A stretch of DNA of 64,000 bases from Bradyrhizobium guangdongense. Lineage in GTDB: Bacteria > Pseudomonadota > Alphaproteobacteria > Rhizobiales > Xanthobacteraceae. Position 1 is the stretch's first letter; every line of letters begins with the position of its first letter. Below are positions 54,701 through 62,233 of the stretch, piece by piece. The stretch covers positions 7,281,501 to 7,345,500 of the forward strand of contig NZ_CP030051.1 in NCBI RefSeq assembly GCF_004114975.1. The letters run 5' to 3'. The translations under genes and the position numbers were made by a program. The notes under the pieces are model-generated. The model saw only the letters and a program-made list of their open reading frames with translations. It made no database searches and was not told where the DNA came from.

Positions 54701-54781
54701 GCCAAGCCAGACGGCCGCGCGAACCGCGGCGACGATCCGGCGCGGGCAATTCTGCCCCCTCAATGGCACCCCAGCCCGCAA
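51728..54781 (-). CDS. autotransporter (type Va) with repeat-rich passenger
   Basis: A 1017-residue outer-membrane protein. It has a long signal peptide (about 1-41, ending PAAAQ), then a Gly/Thr/Asn-rich beta-helical passenger. This includes a block of five to six 20-residue repeats (about 278-398), an autotransporter-associated strand repeat LVLSGTNTYTGTTTINGG (463-480) and a pertactin-like end. The C-terminal beta-barrel (about 740-1017) has WAAGFGGSQTTDG near its start and ends with RYTW, the outer-membrane insertion signal. The start appears to be TTG 54781 with AGGGGGC upstream. The passenger may be an adhesin; there is no visible catalytic domain. Confidence 0.92.
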   Translation of the reverse strand: MRAGVPLRGQNCPRRIVAAVRAAVWLGFALSVAATTSPAAAQQFFNGSQTTPNGAVNGGGGVWETTTTNWTNDPGTTSSVYDPSVATSTVFGASATSTPATGGTVTVAPTGVQLTGALTFTNTGDHSIYTIQGGDLRLAVGGTIINVGDVTGTSAPSAVIASNIVGGGGMSLFGSGTLALTGTNAVSVTICSCATLQLGDLTHTAGLTGSVVNEGYFNVVNANTSGISTIRNDGSSFGPATTTFLNSTGASSITITNINGGETFFGTFRGTDTATAANATILNNTGATIFFARTTAGSATITNESGGGIEFLEHSSAGSAKITNRTGAVTIFSDSTTAADASITNRSGGSTVFGGNATAGNATITTLNGGTTQFFVAATGGNAQFITNGTGIVDFSGSTGPNGDGRVSAGSIAGSGTYVIGIGNTLVVGSNNLSTEVSGVIADSCGCGPGPGSLEKVGTGTLVLSGTNTYTGTTTINGGSLRVDGSISQSSLTTVNAGAALYGAGIIGNTVITNGGIYAPGNGSPGSSMRVQGDLSFQPGSVYAVQVGSGSSTSHALVSGNVALNGTVGISLSAGSMVMKHYAIMDFSGIATGNFAGVAAPGGLIGTTSVGSSQVFLDFTLDYGAKYALNVNQQNVATTLQNFFNANGVLPAEFAGLGPAGLSQASGESATGSQQTTFNAMNLFMSLLTDVFGAGRSGPPGAAPYADETRANAYAASARRPSDAFASIDRKAAPPTFEQRWDVWAAGFGGSQTTDGHAALGSSTTTSSVYGTAVGLDYRFSPSTIAGFALAGGATGFGVNGLGWGHSDLFQAGAFVRHNAGPAYLTAALAYGWQDVTTNRIVTAAGTDQLRARFNANAVSGRLEGGYRQATPWIGLTPYAALQATLFSLPSYQEFAVVGNNTFALNYAAKDVTSTRTELGLRADKSFAAAGGVVTLRGRAAWAHDFNPDRMVGAVFQTLPGSAFVVNGAALARDSALTTASVQMNWMNGWSAAATFEGEFSNVTRSYAGKGVVRYTW
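53588..53950 (-). repeat. 20-residue tandem repeats in the autotransporter passenger
   Basis: Six consecutive units with a period of 20-21 residues follow the pattern [SN]A-T/K-I-T-N-x-[ST]-G-G-x-T-x-F-x, then five variable residues and A-G. Examples start at NATILNNTGATIFF and SATITNESGGGIEF. Each unit likely forms one turn of a beta-helix. The DNA copies have diverged, so recent expansion is not evident. Confidence 0.7.
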
Positions 54782-55070
54782 CGCTTGCCCCCTGACCCTT
54801 GGCGCTCCTAGCGGCGCCAGCCCCGGAACCTAGATCATGGGAATGGTCAGTAGAACTACGGGCGGCCCAGAATCCGCCCGTAAGGCTGCAACTCAGGCAG
54901 ATTCGACACACGTTGTTGCAACCGCGCCACGTTTTGACACGTTCGGCTCTCAATCGGCGCATGCGACGGTGCGTCAGAATGGCCGATCGTGTGTACGGCC
55001 ATTCACACCGGAAGCATACGCCCACGCCCTCGCCATGACGATTGAGAGATGATCGGGCGGCCGGAAGCCG
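54782..55070. other. 289-base gap without a recognised gene
   Basis: The gap lies between the autotransporter start and the stop of the flavin monooxygenase gene, both on the minus strand. It should hold the autotransporter promoter. I see no repeat of the dispersed families and no convincing small gene; a 71-codon plus-strand frame at 54837 has no ribosome-binding site or recognisable product. Confidence 0.4.
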
Positions 55071-56573
55071 TTACCCGTACACAAACGCCGCGTCATCGAG
55101 ATCGGTCCTCGGGATCTCGTCCTTCTCGGTCCAATAATCCTGACTGTGCTGCCATTCCGGCTTGTCGCCGCGCTTGGGCAAGAGGTCCATGTTGCGCATG
55201 ATGTAGCCGGGGTTGAAGTTCTCCGGATCGATCCAGGGCAGGATCGGCATGTTGTGATCTTCAGGCCGCAGCTTGACCTCGACCTTCTTTGCGCCTTTCG
55301 CCTTCATGTGGCCGAGCAGGCGGCAGACGAAATCCGCAACAAGGTCGACGCGAAGCGTCCAGCTCGCACGGAAATAGCCGAACACCCAGACCATGTTCGG
55401 CACGCCCGTGAACATCATGCCGCGATAGGTGACGGTGTCGCCGAACGCGAGCGGATTGCCGTCGATCTCGAAGGCGATATCGCCGAGCGCAGAGAGATTG
55501 AAGCCGGTCGCGGTGACGATGACATCGGCCTCGAGCAGCTTGCCGGATTTGAGCTGAATACCGTTCTCGACAAAGCACTCGATCTCGTCGGTGACCACGG
55601 AGGCCTTGCCGCTGGCGATGCCCTTGAACAGATCGGCATCAGGCACGAAGGCGATGCGCTGGCGCCACGGCCGATAGCTCGGCGTAAAGTGCTTTTCGAC
55701 ATCGTAGTCCGGACCGAGCACGGCACTGATCTGGCCGATCAGCTCCTTCTTCACCTGCTCGGGCTTGGAAAGGCAGAGCTTCGTGAACGCATCCTGCTCG
55801 AACAGGATCTTGCGGCGGACGATCTCGTGGATCCAGGCTTCATCCACCTGAAGCCGGCGCAGTTCCTCCGCGATCTCGATGGCGTTACGCCCCAGCCTGA
55901 AATAGGTCGGCGAGCGCTGCAGCATGGTGACATGCGCGCAGTCGTCGGCGATGTTCGGCACCAGCGTCGCCGCTGTCGCGCCCGAGCCGATTACGACGAC
56001 CTTCTTGCCCTTGAGATCGAGATCGTCGGGCCAGGTCTGCGGATGGACGATACGCCCCTTGAAGCGGTCCATACCCTTCCATTCCGGCGTGTAGCCTTCC
56101 GAATGGCGATAATAGCCCTGGCACATCCAGAGGAAGTTGGCGCTGAACGTCTTGGTCTCGCCGGTGTCCGTCGTCACGGCCTCGATGGTCCAGAGATTCT
56201 GCTCGCTCGACCAGCTCGCCGAGACGATCTTGTGCTTGTACCGGATGTGGCGAGCGATATCGTTGTCGTCGATCACTTCGTTCATGTAGGCGAGGATTTC
56301 CTCGGCGGTTGCGATCGGCGGCCCGACCCAAGGCTTGAAGCTGTACCCGAAGGTATGGAGATCGCTGTCCGAGCGAATGCCGGGATAGCGATGCGTGCTC
56401 CAGGTGCCGCCGAACGTCGCCTGCGTTTCCAGGATGACATAGCTCGTGCCCGGGAGCTGCTTTTCGAGGTGATAGGCGCTGCCGATGCCGGAGATGCCGG
56501 CGCCGACGATCAGCACGTCGAAATGTTCAGAAGCCTGTTTGGCCGTGGCGTGACTGCGAACAGCGACATTCAT
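55071..56573 (-). CDS. flavin-containing monooxygenase (Baeyer-Villiger type)
   Basis: A 500-residue FAD/NADPH monooxygenase with the FAD motif VLIVGAGISGIGSAYHLEK (about 20-38), ETQATFGGTWSTHRYPGIRSD, and the NADPH motif VVVIGSGATAATLVP (about 190-204). The GGTW and YPGIRSDSD segments put it in the flavin-containing monooxygenase group with class B Baeyer-Villiger enzymes, which insert oxygen next to a ketone or oxidise heteroatoms. The ketone substrate cannot be read. ATG 56573 starts the FAD domain directly. It appears monocistronic. Confidence 0.88.
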   Translation of the reverse strand: MNVAVRSHATAKQASEHFDVLIVGAGISGIGSAYHLEKQLPGTSYVILETQATFGGTWSTHRYPGIRSDSDLHTFGYSFKPWVGPPIATAEEILAYMNEVIDDNDIARHIRYKHKIVSASWSSEQNLWTIEAVTTDTGETKTFSANFLWMCQGYYRHSEGYTPEWKGMDRFKGRIVHPQTWPDDLDLKGKKVVVIGSGATAATLVPNIADDCAHVTMLQRSPTYFRLGRNAIEIAEELRRLQVDEAWIHEIVRRKILFEQDAFTKLCLSKPEQVKKELIGQISAVLGPDYDVEKHFTPSYRPWRQRIAFVPDADLFKGIASGKASVVTDEIECFVENGIQLKSGKLLEADVIVTATGFNLSALGDIAFEIDGNPLAFGDTVTYRGMMFTGVPNMVWVFGYFRASWTLRVDLVADFVCRLLGHMKAKGAKKVEVKLRPEDHNMPILPWIDPENFNPGYIMRNMDLLPKRGDKPEWQHSQDYWTEKDEIPRTDLDDAAFVYG

Positions 56574-56693
56574 TGTTGTTTCTGTGCCTTGTCTTGTTCA
56601 GGCCGCCTTGATGGCGACGCGTTTCCTCCGCGACGGTCATGTTCGCCCGCCGCGCTTCCCTCGCAAAATGACATAGATCAACTCGCGATCAAA

Positions 56694-57452
56694 CTATAAC
56701 GCCGCGCCCCAGCTCCGCGCGGTCTGCAAGAGCCAGTCACGGTACAGCGTGAGCGGCGTAACCCCGGTCAATCCGCCGCAGCCGGCAGCGCCATTCGGCC
56801 CGGTGGACCAGCTGATCACGCCGACAAGCACCGCGCCGTTCGATCTGTCCTCGAACACGGGGCCGCCGGAATCGCCGGTGCAGGCGCCGATTCCGTCGCG
56901 AATACCGTTGGTTACGGGATCAACCAGGCGGATCTGGAAGGTGCCGGGCTGTCCGGTGGCGACGAGACCGGCAACCCGCGTGGCGCCGCCGCTCTTGCCA
57001 TCGCCGCGCACGGTGACGCCGATACCGGCGATGGTGAAACGGCTGCCGACCCGGATCGGAATAGTTGGCGCGCCGACCGGCACGGTCGATTTTCCCTTGA
57101 ATGGAATTTGAAGTTGCAGCAATGCCACGTCGGCCGTGGCGCGATGTGCCTGCATCGCTTGCATGTTGAAGCCCGGATGGATCGCGACGGTGCGCACGTT
57201 CAGCAATTGCGGCTGACCATCGGCGCCGCGATCGACGATCTTGTAGTCGGCGCCGGGCTGCACGCAGTGAGCGACCGTCAGCACGATTTGCGGGGCGATC
57301 AGAGTGCCGCTGCAGAAATTGCCGCGCGAGCCCACGATGGTGACGACCGCGCGCGCGACGCCCTCCGTCTGAGGTGTACCGCCGCCGACGATGGCATGAG
57401 CGGGCACGGCAGGCAGCAGGGCTGCTGCGATGAGAAAAACGAACTTCTTCAT
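56694..57452 (-). CDS. secreted trypsin-fold serine protease (S1 family)
   Basis: A 252-residue precursor: a 20-residue signal peptide ending AHA, then at once IVGGG, the N-terminus of mature chymotrypsin-fold proteases. The triad is complete: H62 (TVAHC), D108 (ATADVALLQL) and S195 (CTGDSGGPV). The residue six before the catalytic serine, which sets S1 specificity, is Gly rather than the Asp of trypsin, so cleavage after small or hydrophobic residues is more likely. Four or more cysteines could form disulfides (for example C47-C63). It lies alone, divergent from the HAD gene. Role unknown. Confidence 0.92.
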   Translation of the reverse strand: MKKFVFLIAAALLPAVPAHAIVGGGTPQTEGVARAVVTIVGSRGNFCSGTLIAPQIVLTVAHCVQPGADYKIVDRGADGQPQLLNVRTVAIHPGFNMQAMQAHRATADVALLQLQIPFKGKSTVPVGAPTIPIRVGSRFTIAGIGVTVRGDGKSGGATRVAGLVATGQPGTFQIRLVDPVTNGIRDGIGACTGDSGGPVFEDRSNGAVLVGVISWSTGPNGAAGCGGLTGVTPLTLYRDWLLQTARSWGAAL

Positions 57453-57539
57453 GGGAACACGCTTCTATCGTCGGCCGGACTGGCCCTTGCGGATAGCGCA
57501 TGCTAGCCCTCTTGGGAAGGAATTGACGAGGGCAGGACA

Positions 57540-58175
57540 TTGGCGATTGAGGCTGTGATCTTTGATTTTGGCGGCGTGTTGACGAGCTCACCATTCGAAG
57601 CGTTTGCGCGATTCGAAACCGAGCGTGGTCTGCCCGTCGACATCATCAGGCGCACCAACGCGGCCAATCACCTGGAAAATGCCTGGGCCAAGTTCGAGCG
57701 CGCCGAAGTCGATATCGAGACGTTCGACCAGCTGTTCGCAGCGGAGTCGCTCGCGCTCGGCGCCGAAGTGCGCGGACGCGACGTGCTGCCGTTGCTCCAG
57801 GGCGACCTGCGCCCCGAGATGGTCGCCGCGCTGAAGCGCATCAAGGCAGAGTTCAAGACCGGCTGCATCACCAACAACCTTCCGGCCAATGCCATCGGCA
57901 GCATGACCGGGCGCTCGCTCTATGTCGCCGAGGTAATGGTGCTGTTCGATCACGTCATCGAATCCGCCAAGATCGGCCTGCGCAAGCCGGACCCACGCAT
58001 TTACCAGCTGATGGTCGAGACGCTGAAGGTCGATCCGAAGAACTGCGTCTATCTCGACGATCTCGGCGTCAACCTGAAGCCTGCGCGGGACATGGGCATG
58101 ACCACGATCAAGGTCACGACCGGCACGCAGGCGATCGCCGACCTCGAGGCGGCGACCGGGTTGAAGCTGGCATAG
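57540..58175 (+). CDS. HAD superfamily (subfamily IA) hydrolase
   Basis: A 211-residue HAD phosphatase-like protein with motif I VIFDFGGVLTS (nucleophile D9), motif II GCITNN (position ~118), motif III lysine in SAKIGLRKPDPRIY and motif IV VYLDDLGVN. The aspartate two residues after the nucleophile is a glycine, as in YihX- and ACAD10-type HAD proteins. The start seems to be TTG 57540, with GAGGGCAGG upstream. No pathway is indicated by the neighbours; a role with the following methylthioribose genes is possible but they are on the opposite strand. Confidence 0.85.
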   Translation: MAIEAVIFDFGGVLTSSPFEAFARFETERGLPVDIIRRTNAANHLENAWAKFERAEVDIETFDQLFAAESLALGAEVRGRDVLPLLQGDLRPEMVAALKRIKAEFKTGCITNNLPANAIGSMTGRSLYVAEVMVLFDHVIESAKIGLRKPDPRIYQLMVETLKVDPKNCVYLDDLGVNLKPARDMGMTTIKVTTGTQAIADLEAATGLKLA

Positions 58176-58224
58176 TCTATCACCCTCGTCATTGCGAGCG
58201 CAGATCGATCGCCCGATTACCTAG

Positions 58225-59334
58225 CTACTCCGCCGCGGCAGCGATCCGCTCGGGAAACGCGGCCGCCAGCGAGGCACGGTCGGGCTTCAGGACGCCGCGC
58301 TCGGTGATGAGGCCAGTCACGAGGCGCGCCGGCGTGACGTCGAAGGCATAATTCGCGACCGGTGAGCCCTCAGGCACGATCCGCACCGTCTCCAGCCGTC
58401 CATCCGCGGTGCGGCCGGTCATGTCGGTGACTTCCGCGCCGCTACGCTGCTCGATCGGAATATCGCGAATGCCGTCGCCAACCGCGAAGTCGATCGTGGG
58501 CGACGGCAGCGCGACATAGAACGGCACGCCATTGTCGTGCGCGGCGAGCGCTTTCAGATAGGTGCCGATCTTGTTGCAGACGTCGCCATTGGCGGCGACG
58601 CGGTCGGTGCCGACGATGGCGAGATCGACCATGCCGTGCTGCATCAGGTGCCCGCCGGTATTGTCAGGAATTACGGTGTGCGGCACGCCATGATGGCCGA
58701 GTTCCCAGGCGGTCAGCGAGGCGCCCTGATTGCGCGGACGCGTCTCGTCGACCCAGACATGGATCTTGATGCCGCGCTCATGCGCAAGATAAATCGGCGC
58801 GGTTGCGGTGCCCCAATCGACGGTGGCAAGCCACCCGGCATTGCAATGGGTCAGCACGTTGACCGTCTCGCCCGGCTTCTTCCTGGCCACGATCGCCTCG
58901 ATCAGCGCAAAGCCGTTGGCGGCGATGCCGCGATTGATTTCGACGTCCTGCTCGACGATCTCGTCGGCGCGGGCGTAGGCCGCTTCGGCCCGTTCAACCG
59001 GATCGATCGGCGCAAGCGCCGCACGCATCTCCTCCAGCGCCCATTTCAGATTGATCGCGGTCGGCCGCGCCACGATCAGCGTGTCGTAAGCGCGCTTCAG
59101 GCCGGCGTCGGACGGGTCCGCACGCATCGCCAGCGCCATGCCGTAGGCCGCGGTCGCGCCGATGAGCGGTGCGCCGCGTACCAGCATGTCGCGGATCGCC
59201 ACGGCGGCGTCTTGGCACGAGGTCAACTTCGCAATGATGAACTCATGCGGCAACCGGCGCTGGTCGATCGCGCCGACCGACCAGCCGTCGCGTTCGCGCC
59301 AGATGCTGCGAAAATGCTTGCCGTCGACCTTCAT
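58225..59334 (-). CDS. mtnA: S-methyl-5-thioribose-1-phosphate isomerase
   Basis: A 369-residue member of the eIF2B-like isomerase family that turns methylthioribose-1-phosphate into methylthioribulose-1-phosphate in methylthioadenosine salvage. Diagnostic segments: [35 protein letters not shown] with the catalytic cysteine, [18 protein letters not shown] and [19 protein letters not shown] with the catalytic aspartate. It lies 30 bases downstream of mtnP on the same strand, the usual pairing. No mtnBCD or mtnK genes are in the window, so the later fate of the sugar is unclear. Confidence 0.95.
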   Translation of the reverse strand: MKVDGKHFRSIWRERDGWSVGAIDQRRLPHEFIIAKLTSCQDAAVAIRDMLVRGAPLIGATAAYGMALAMRADPSDAGLKRAYDTLIVARPTAINLKWALEEMRAALAPIDPVERAEAAYARADEIVEQDVEINRGIAANGFALIEAIVARKKPGETVNVLTHCNAGWLATVDWGTATAPIYLAHERGIKIHVWVDETRPRNQGASLTAWELGHHGVPHTVIPDNTGGHLMQHGMVDLAIVGTDRVAANGDVCNKIGTYLKALAAHDNGVPFYVALPSPTIDFAVGDGIRDIPIEQRSGAEVTDMTGRTADGRLETVRIVPEGSPVANYAFDVTPARLVTGLITERGVLKPDRASLAAAFPERIAAAAE

Positions 59335-59364
59335 GGCATTCTGCCTTTTCGTTCTTCTTGCGTC

Positions 59365-60240
59365 TCAACCGCGCAAAATGCGCCCGGCCACCGCATCGAG
59401 CTTCTTCAAAAGCTCGGGATCGCGCGCCTCGGGCGCGGTGATCAGCGCGGTATCCAGCGCACGGTCCGAACCGATCGGGCACGGCTCGTGTTCCCGTGGA
59501 AAATCCTTCGCCAGCCGCGCCACCAGCGCCTTGGCCTTGTCAGCGTTCGAGGTGAGCACGCGGATGATGTCCTGCACCGTGACCGCGTCGTGATCCGGAT
59601 GCCAGCAGTCGAAATCCGTCACCATCGCGACGGTCGCGTAGCAAATCTCGGCCTCGCGGGCGAGCTTGGCTTCGGGCATGTTGGTCATGCCGATCACGGA
59701 ATAGCCCAGCGTCTTGTACGTCATGCTCTCCGCATAGGTGGAGAATTGCGGTCCCTCCATGCAGACATAGGTGCCGCCGCGCGCGATCGCGATCCCTTCG
59801 GCCTCGGCCGCCGCCGCCAGATGAATCCGCAGCCGCGGCGAGACCGGATGCGCCATCGAGACATGCGCGACGCAGCCTCTGCCGAAGAACGAGCTCTCGC
59901 GCTTGTGAGTGCGGTCGACGAACTGATCGACGAGAACGAAGGTGCCGGGCGGCAGCTCCTCCTTGAAGGAACCGCAGGCCGAGAGCGAGATCAGGTCGGT
60001 GACGCCGGCGCGCTTCAGCACATCGATATTGGCGCGATAGTTGATGTCGGAGGGTGACAGCCGATGCCCCTTGTCATGGCGCGGCAGGAACACGATCGGC
60101 AGACCTGCAATGGTGCCTCGCCGCACGGGCGCCGACGGCTCCCCCCAGGGGCTCCTGATCACCTCTTCGTGCGCGCCTTCGAGACCCGGCAAATCATAGA
60201 TGCCGGAGCCACCGATGATGCCCAATACCGCCTGCGTCAT
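59365..60240 (-). CDS. mtnP: S-methyl-5'-thioadenosine phosphorylase
   Basis: A 291-residue purine nucleoside phosphorylase family enzyme that splits methylthioadenosine into adenine and methylthioribose-1-phosphate, the substrate of the next gene's product. Signatures: VLGIIGGSGIYDLPGLE at the N-terminus, LPRHDKGHRLSPSDINYRAN, SACGSFKEELPPGTF, YVCMEGPQFSTYAES and IGMTNMPEAKLAREAE, with DFDCWH near 209. Methylthioadenosine is a by-product of polyamine, homoserine-lactone and other SAM-using syntheses. The carrier-protein gene lies 106 bases upstream on the same strand. Confidence 0.95.
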   Translation of the reverse strand: MTQAVLGIIGGSGIYDLPGLEGAHEEVIRSPWGEPSAPVRRGTIAGLPIVFLPRHDKGHRLSPSDINYRANIDVLKRAGVTDLISLSACGSFKEELPPGTFVLVDQFVDRTHKRESSFFGRGCVAHVSMAHPVSPRLRIHLAAAAEAEGIAIARGGTYVCMEGPQFSTYAESMTYKTLGYSVIGMTNMPEAKLAREAEICYATVAMVTDFDCWHPDHDAVTVQDIIRVLTSNADKAKALVARLAKDFPREHEPCPIGSDRALDTALITAPEARDPELLKKLDAVAGRILRG

Positions 60241-60346
60241 ACCTGCTTCACCCTGTCCGCCACGTGCGACATGGTTAAGCTATGCCAGTTTTGCGGCAGT
60301 TTTGGAACGGGGGGCGGGGTCCTGCCCGGAGGCAGCGGCGACCTGG

Positions 60347-60619
60347 CTAAGCCGCTTTCGCCAGCTTCAGCTGGGTCGCGACCATGCGTTCCAGGGTCTC
60401 GACGGACTGGAAATTCTCCGGCGTGATCTCCGACTGCGGAATGGTGAAGTCGAACTCGGCCTCGATGCCCAGCATCAGATTGACCATGTCCATCGAGGTC
60501 AGGCCGACATCGACGAGCTTGGCCTGCGGCGCGGCATCGGCGGCAAGCGAATTCTGCTCGAGGATGCCCTTCACCAGCTTGGTGATGCGATGACGCAAAT
60601 CGGTATCGAAGGCCTGCAT
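60347..60619 (-). CDS. acyl/aminoacyl carrier protein
   Basis: A 90-residue carrier protein with the phosphopantetheine attachment motif DVGLTSMDMV (Ser42), followed by NLMLGIEAEFDFTIP, the acidic recognition helix. The N-terminal helix starts MQAFDTDLRHRITKLV. ATG 60619 is preferred over an in-frame codon at 60694, which would add a non-conserved tail. It is not the housekeeping AcpP. Its position, divergent from the amino acid:[carrier protein] ligase operon, makes it the likely acceptor of that ligase. Confidence 0.88.
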   Translation of the reverse strand: MQAFDTDLRHRITKLVKGILEQNSLAADAAPQAKLVDVGLTSMDMVNLMLGIEAEFDFTIPQSEITPENFQSVETLERMVATQLKLAKAA

Positions 60620-60976
60620 CGGCAAATTCCCATCTGTCTTTAAAAGGTCGGGCCGGTCGCCGGGTACGATGGGCACGACGGGCCGATCCCGCAATGCCTG
60701 CCAGCATTACATCGCGTTTCTTAGTAAACGATGACTCAGATTGTCTGGAATTACGGCATCTTCCAGAACCCTAACGCGATCGCCGAAATTCGGGCCATGC
60801 AAACAACCGCACCTTAACTGTTCGTTCGAAATTGCGGTTCGTTTACCCTCTATTTCATCGACGAATTTGAATTAAATCCGTAGCCTCGTCTCACAAGCAA
60901 AGATGGCCGGAGGATCGCTGACGCGCATCGCGAATGATGCCGACGATCTTGAACGGCAAACCGGAGGCGGACGAGT
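60620..60976. promoter_or_regulatory. 357-base divergent promoter region of the carrier-protein cassette
   Basis: The region is more AT-rich than its surroundings and has no gene-like frame. It must hold promoters for the carrier protein (leftward) and the acyl-CoA dehydrogenase (rightward). Short palindromes such as CGAAATTCG (60782-60790) and TTCGAA (60823-60828) are visible, but I cannot assign them to a regulator. The dehydrogenase start at 60977 is preceded by GGAGGCGGACGAG. Confidence 0.45.
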
Positions 60977-62194
60977 ATGAACGTGCGTGAAGCAGTCCTC
61001 ACTGTCGACGAAACACCGACGAGCCTGCTCGAGCAGGGCCCTTCCCTCATCGAGCGTACCGCCCGAACCGCCAGCGTGGCTGCGGCCGATGCCGATGGCG
61101 TCGATCGCGATGCCCGCTTCCCGCACAAGGCCTTCGAGACCGCGCGTGAGCAGAAGCTGCTCGGCGTCATGATCCCGGTCGAGTTCGGCGGCTTTGGCGC
61201 CTCGATCTACGACGTCACCGACATCTGCTACACGCTCGGGCGCGCCTGCGCCTCGACGGCCATGATCTACGCGATGCACCAGACCAAGGTCGCCTGCATC
61301 ATCAGGCACGGCCACGGCATTCCCTGGATGGAAACCATGATGCGCCGGGTCGCCCGCGACCAATGGCTGCTCGCCTCCTCCACCACCGAAGGCCAGAACG
61401 GCGGCAACATCCGCGCCAGCGCCGCAGCCGTCGACCACGCCGGCGACACCATCTCGCTGCTGCGCGACGCCACGGTGATCTCCTACGGCGCCGAAGCCGA
61501 TGGCCTCGTCACCATCGCCCGCCGCGCCACCGAGGCCGCGGCCTCTGACCAGGTGCTCCTTGCGCTCGCCAAGGACGATTATTCGCTGAAGCAGACCCTG
61601 GGCTGGGAAACGCTCGGCATGCGCGGCACCTGCTCGACCGGTTTCGAGCTCAGGGTCGACTGTCCGGCTGACCGCGTCTTCCCGGAATCCTATGACAAGA
61701 TCCACGCCCAGACCATGACGCCCTTCGCGCATCTGTGCTGGTCATCGGCCTGGGCCGGCATCGCCGCCGCAGCGGTGACGCGCGCGCAGGCCTTCATCCG
61801 CAAGGCTGCACGCTCTTCCGGTGGACAGATGCCGCCGGCCGCCGCGCATTTCACCGCCGCGAAGATGTCGCTGGCGAAACTTCGCGCGCTGATCTCAGCC
61901 AATCTCGACGCCTTCGCCCATGCTGAACATGACGAGCGCGCGCTCGGCTCGCTGGACTTCCAGTCCTCGATCACGCTGTTGAAGGTGCAGGCCTCCGAGC
62001 TCGCGGTCGAGACCGTGATGCATGCGATGCGCACTGCGGGCCTGTCCGGCTATCGCAACGACGGCGAGTTCACCATGGGCCGCCACCTGCGCGACGTGTT
62101 GTCGTCGCCGATCATGATCAACAACGATCGTATTCTGGCCAATGCCGCCACGTCGACGCTGATGAGCGGTGTGCCGGCGAGCCTTCGTGACTAA
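60977..62194 (+). CDS. acyl-CoA dehydrogenase-fold flavoprotein of the carrier-protein cassette
   Basis: A 405-residue acyl-CoA dehydrogenase family protein with KLLGVMIPVEFGGFGASIYD, MIYAMHQTKVACIIRHG, LLASSTTEGQNGGNIRAS (the flavin-binding region, diverged from the usual TEPxxGSD) and ETLGMRGTCSTGFELRV. The altered flavin-site motif and the low similarity to the two dehydrogenases at 40-42 kb place it in a distinct branch. Relatives of this fold oxidise aminoacyl groups on carrier proteins (as in prolyl-carrier oxidation), a role suggested here by the neighbours. The ligase follows 39 bases after the stop. Confidence 0.85.
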   Translation: MNVREAVLTVDETPTSLLEQGPSLIERTARTASVAAADADGVDRDARFPHKAFETAREQKLLGVMIPVEFGGFGASIYDVTDICYTLGRACASTAMIYAMHQTKVACIIRHGHGIPWMETMMRRVARDQWLLASSTTEGQNGGNIRASAAAVDHAGDTISLLRDATVISYGAEADGLVTIARRATEAAASDQVLLALAKDDYSLKQTLGWETLGMRGTCSTGFELRVDCPADRVFPESYDKIHAQTMTPFAHLCWSSAWAGIAAAAVTRAQAFIRKAARSSGGQMPPAAAHFTAAKMSLAKLRALISANLDAFAHAEHDERALGSLDFQSSITLLKVQASELAVETVMHAMRTAGLSGYRNDGEFTMGRHLRDVLSSPIMINNDRILANAATSTLMSGVPASLRD

Positions 62195-62233
62195 ACCAAC
62201 AAAAAGCAAATTTGAGATAGCAGGACATCGACC

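Noticed and set aside
54837..55052. 71-codon plus-strand frame in the gap upstream of the autotransporter
   Set aside because: No ribosome-binding site, no recognisable product and no coupling to a neighbour.
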